A stretch of DNA of 64,000 nucleotides from Pachyseris speciosa (lineage: Eukaryota > Cnidaria > Anthozoa > Scleractinia > Pachyseridae). The stretch is from NCBI GenBank assembly GCA_016490735.1, contig JAEMWC010000161.1, positions 654,501 through 718,500 on the forward strand, written 5' to 3'. A program made the translations under genes and the position numbers. This document shows positions 63,686 to 64,000 of this stretch, one piece after another; position 1 is the stretch's first letter; every line of letters begins with the position of its first letter. The notes under the pieces are model-generated. The model ran no database searches and had not been told where the DNA came from. It saw only the letters and a list, made by a program, of their open reading frames with translations.

Positions 63686-64000
63686 AGAGTGCAATTACAG
63701 GCAATTGCGCCACTATTTTTTCTCTTGTTTGTTTGCCCTGTTAGTTAAAGGAGAGCATTAGGCCTCGTCCACCCGTGTCCCGACATTTCTAAATCCGCAA
63801 CTTTTTCCCCGCGGACTCAATAATTTTCGCGCCCACACGTAACACGTATCCGGATTCGTTCTAGTGTCCAGGACTCCTCTGCGACTATTGTCAACAGAAC
63901 ATGCGCTATTGGGATTGCGAGTTGGCGGCATTCATCGGATTTGAAAATATCCGGATTCGACCGTCCACACCCGTATTCAAAACTTTCCACTCTGGAGAGC

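Overview
The window is eukaryotic nuclear DNA from an animal. It is AT-rich, with long introns, GT-AG splice sites and dense short transposons. Protein similarity and the style of the repeats (palindromic MITEs, tRNA-like SINEs, LINE tails ending in ATT repeats) suggest a cnidarian, most likely a stony coral. That placement is inference from reading, not from a search.

Two conserved genes fill almost the whole window and are arranged head to head. On the minus strand, from 32505 leftward past the left edge, lies cactin (CACTN), a nuclear spliceosome-associated protein. I mapped 21 coding exons encoding about 602 residues; the final exon, with about 80 residues of the C-terminal domain, lies outside the window. 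On the plus strand, 32656 to 59832, lies DAP3/MRPS29 (mS29), the GTP-binding protein of the small mitochondrial ribosomal subunit. All 14 coding exons are present, giving a 417-residue protein with every splice phase consistent. Only 150 bp separate the two start codons, so this is a bidirectional promoter, and a YY1-like motif overlaps the DAP3 ATG.

The rest is intron and 3' flank, heavily colonised by mobile DNA. The 9 kb DAP3 intron 5 holds a broken, intronless XK-related (XKR-like) pseudogene (44709-45925), bracketed by diverged 560-bp direct repeats. At least twelve elements sit between TTAA sites, including a 1014-bp piggyBac-like element inserted into another copy of itself (9129-11160). 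A second group begins GAAGG and makes 4-bp A/T-rich target duplications. Its most striking member is a 3.06-kb composite (23793-26855) whose two ends are 212-bp palindromic modules. A 1.96-kb element with TAACG-rich ends (33252-35206) is inserted in a LINE tail. Degenerate LINEs, two tRNA-like SINE families, a Mutator-like element with a 9-bp target duplication, a long homopurine tract and telomere-like repeats make up most of the remainder.

The region to the right of DAP3 (59862-64000) shows no convincing gene, only repeats. I found no rRNA gene, intact tRNA gene or CRISPR array.
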